Assembly (NCBI RefSeq): GCF_004614165.1
Contig: NZ_SPVG01000146.1
Location: 1-64,000, forward strand
Origin: Duganella callida
Lineage (GTDB): Bacteria; Pseudomonadota; Gammaproteobacteria; Burkholderiales; Burkholderiaceae_D
Length of the DNA stretch: 64,000 nt
Direction: 5' to 3'
Shown: piece by piece, positions 61,949 to 64,000 of the stretch
Layout: each line of letters starts with the position of its first letter
How positions within the stretch are numbered: the first letter of the stretch is position 1
Notes under the pieces: generated by a model
The model's input: the letters and a program-made list of their open reading frames with translations, nothing else
Told to the model about the DNA's origin: nothing
The model's database searches: none
Made by a program: the position numbers and the translations under genes

Positions 61949-64000
61949 TTGAACCTGTCCACCGACCATCTGGCTGTGCGTACCACCTGCGCTTACTGCG
62001 GCGTCGGCTGCGGCGTGCTGGCCACCCCCAAAGAGGATGGCGGCTTCGCCATCGCCGGCGACAAGCTGCATCCGGCGAACCGGGGCCGCTTGTGCGTGAA
62101 AGGATCCGCGCTGGGCGAAACCGTCGGGCTGGAAGGCCGCCTGCTGTACCCGCAGGTGCGCGATGCCGCTGGCCTGCGCCGCGTATCGTGGGACGATGCG
62201 CTGGACCGGGTCGCCGGCGCGTGGAAGAACATCATCGCCGAACACGGTCCGGACGCGGTGGCGCTGTACGTCTCCGGCCAGTTGCTGACCGAGGACTACT
62301 ACGTCGCCAATAAACTGATGAAGGGATACGTCGGCAGCGCGAACATCGACACCAACTCGCGCCTGTGCATGTCCTCCGCCGTCGCCGGCTACAAGCGCGC
62401 CTTCGGCGAAGACCTGGTGCCGGTCTGCTACGACGACCTGGAGCTGGCCGACATGATCGTGCTGGTCGGCTCCAACACCGCCTGGTGCCATCCCATCCTG
62501 TTCCAGCGCATCCTGAAGGCCAAGGAAGCGCGCCCGGAAATGAAGCTGGTCGTGATCGACCCGCGCCGTACCGCCACCTGCGAACTGGCCGACCTGCACC
62601 TGCCGGTCAAGGCGGGCACCGACGTCTGGTTGTTCAATGGGCTGCTCAGTTATCTGTCGCGCATCGGCGCCGTCGATCCGCAGTTCATCGAGCACCACAC
62701 CAACGGCTTCGATGCCGCGCTGGATGTCGCCCACGCCGATTGCGCCGATCCGGCGGTGGTGGCGAAAACCTGCCGCATCGAACTGCCGCTGCTGCTGGAG
62801 TTTTACGAACTGTTCGCCGCCACGCAGAAAACCATCACCGCCTACTCGATGGGCGTCAATCAGTCGTCGGCAGGCACCGACAAGGCCAACGCCATCATCA
62901 ACTGCCACCTGATCGGCGGCCGTCTCGGCAAGCCGGGCATGGGGCCATTCTCGATCACCGGCCAGCCGAACGCCATGGGCGGCCGCGAAGTGGGCGGCCT
63001 GGCCAATATGTTGGCCGCGCACATGGACCTCGAGCGCGCCGAGCATCGCGACGTGGTGCAGACTTTCTGGGAGTCGCCTGCCATGGCCGACAAGGGCGGC
63101 CTGAAAGCGGTGGACCTGTTCAAGGCTATCGAGGAAGGCAAGGTCAAGTCGGTGTGGGTGATCGCCACCAATCCGGTGGTCAGCCTGCCGGATGCCGATC
63201 AGGCACGGCGCGCGCTGGAACGGTGCGCGCTGGTGATCTCCAGCGACATCATGCAGAACACCGACACCACCGCCTACGCCCATGTGCTGCTGCCGGCGCT
63301 GGGCTGGGGCGAGAAGGATGGCACGGTCACCAACTCCGAGCGCCGCATCTCGCGCCAGCGCGCTTTTCTGCCGGCGCCGGGCGAGGCGCTGCCGGACTGG
63401 AAGATCCTGTCGCTGTTCGCCCAGCGCATGGGGTATGCCGGTTTCGATTTCGCCGACCAGCACAGCGTGTTCGACGAACACGCGCGCTTGAGTGGCTTCC
63501 GCAACAGCGCCGATGACGTGCCGCGCGCTTTCGATATGTCCGGCCTGGGCGGCCTCAAACACCGCGAATACGACGAGCTGGAGCCGATCCAGTGGCCGGT
63601 ACGCCGCGATGCCGAGGGCAAGCTGAAGGTGGAAGATCGGCTGTTCAAGAACGGCGTCTTCGCGCACGCCGACGGCAAGGCGCGCTTCATCGCCACCGCG
63701 CCGCGCGCGCCGCTTCATGCCGTCAGCGAGGATTATCCACTGTCGCTGAATACGGGCCGCGTGCGCGACCAGTGGCACACCATGACCCGTACCGGCAAAT
63801 CGGCCACGCTGGCCGACCACATCGCCGAATCCTTCGTCGACATGCATCCGCAGGACGCACTGCTGAGCGGCGTGCGCGAAGGGGAACTGGCGCGCATCAC
63901 CTCCGGGTGGGGCGCGATGGTGGCGCGGGTGCAGCATGGCGGCGGCATCCCGCGTGGCAGCGTGTTCATCCCGATTCACTGGAATGGCCAGACCGCGTCC
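61949..64000 (+). CDS. nasA: Assimilatory nitrate reductase catalytic subunit (partial, runs off the window)
   Basis: 684 codons are open to the window end with no stop, so the 3' part is missing (full proteins are about 900 residues and often end in a [2Fe-2S] domain). The start appears to be TTG at 61949, with GCGAGAG before it; no in-frame ATG gives the right N-terminus. Cys14, 17, 21 and 49 (TCAYCGVGCGV ... LCVKG) bind the [4Fe-4S] cluster. The molybdopterin fold follows, with SNTAWCHPI at the Mo-domain, VSGQLLTEDYYVANKL and SMGVNQSSAGTDKANA. It reduces nitrate to nitrite in the cytoplasm, feeding NirBD. Confidence 0.94.
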   Translation, partial: MNLSTDHLAVRTTCAYCGVGCGVLATPKEDGGFAIAGDKLHPANRGRLCVKGSALGETVGLEGRLLYPQVRDAAGLRRVSWDDALDRVAGAWKNIIAEHGPDAVALYVSGQLLTEDYYVANKLMKGYVGSANIDTNSRLCMSSAVAGYKRAFGEDLVPVCYDDLELADMIVLVGSNTAWCHPILFQRILKAKEARPEMKLVVIDPRRTATCELADLHLPVKAGTDVWLFNGLLSYLSRIGAVDPQFIEHHTNGFDAALDVAHADCADPAVVAKTCRIELPLLLEFYELFAATQKTITAYSMGVNQSSAGTDKANAIINCHLIGGRLGKPGMGPFSITGQPNAMGGREVGGLANMLAAHMDLERAEHRDVVQTFWESPAMADKGGLKAVDLFKAIEEGKVKSVWVIATNPVVSLPDADQARRALERCALVISSDIMQNTDTTAYAHVLLPALGWGEKDGTVTNSERRISRQRAFLPAPGEALPDWKILSLFAQRMGYAGFDFADQHSVFDEHARLSGFRNSADDVPRAFDMSGLGGLKHREYDELEPIQWPVRRDAEGKLKVEDRLFKNGVFAHADGKARFIATAPRAPLHAVSEDYPLSLNTGRVRDQWHTMTRTGKSATLADHIAESFVDMHPQDALLSGVREGELARITSGWGAMVARVQHGGGIPRGSVFIPIHWNGQTAS

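Noticed and set aside
60671-63979. Long minus-strand open frame (about 1100 codons) opposite the FAD protein and nitrate reductase
   Set aside because: Same shadow signature; both plus-strand genes are intact with catalytic motifs, and no ribosome site or family match exists on the minus strand.

Overview
The window is about 64 kb of GC-rich, densely coded chromosome from a betaproteobacterium. Gene content and order (nadK-recN-hemH-grpE-dnaK-dnaJ, PIMT-rhodanese-tolC, many LysR regulators, a GH97 glycosidase, DUF3667) fit Oxalobacteraceae of the Massilia/Duganella/Janthinobacterium group. The genus is inferred from family resemblance and was not tested by a search. I see no tRNA, rRNA, CRISPR array, phage or intact insertion sequence.

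Region by region. 1-9.3 kb is accessory metabolism: a minus-strand SDR-pirin-YkgJ operon, four LysR regulators (three of them beside the SDR, aldo/keto reductase and SnoaL-like genes they probably control), an M14-peptidase/hydrolase pair, and an aldo/keto reductase followed by an unusual SRPBCC-DkgB fusion. 9.3-13.2 kb holds an ABC-F ATPase behind a leader with a 13-codon upstream ORF, then a GGDEF-EAL protein. 13.2-18.3 kb is a GH97 glycosidase with a large orphan periplasmic-propeller sensor kinase, and 18.4-19.3 kb an LpxO-like hydroxylase. 19.6-24.8 kb is a LysR/SDR/reductase group plus a cluster of alpha/beta hydrolases and a DJ-1/PfpI protein, with two decayed genes. 24.9-28.7 kb is a second propeller sensor kinase, this time with its NarL-type regulator. 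28.7-38 kb carries a MetX-like hydrolase, a TetR-PIMT-rhodanese-TolC block, two SDRs, a polytopic membrane protein, gloA and a sorbosone-dehydrogenase-like protein.

39-48 kb is the conserved housekeeping block. nadK-recN sits behind a consensus LexA box. hemH follows, then grpE and dnaK, each behind its own sigma-32 promoter, then dnaJ and a beta-carbonic anhydrase. Next to it lies a ruined HTH/ImmA-type gene that still has an operator-like palindrome. 48.5-52.2 kb is a TauD-type dioxygenase with a complete ABC importer.

52.2-64 kb is a nitrate/nitrite assimilation locus: NasT (ANTAR), an NrtABC-type importer, a NarK-type transporter, NirB, NirD, an FAD oxidoreductase and the molybdopterin nitrate reductase, which runs off the window end. 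Both transcription units start with an excellent sigma-54 promoter followed by a leader with hexaloop hairpins (A at loop position 1, G at position 4) overlapping a strong terminator. This is the known architecture of ANTAR-protein antitermination. Nitrogen limitation (NtrC/sigma-54) and nitrate sensing (NasT, with a NasS that is not present here) would therefore act in series on import, nitrite reduction and nitrate reduction. An 88-nt near-perfect palindrome separates the two units, and a diverged half-copy of it lies at the very start of the window, so it is a dispersed REP-like element.
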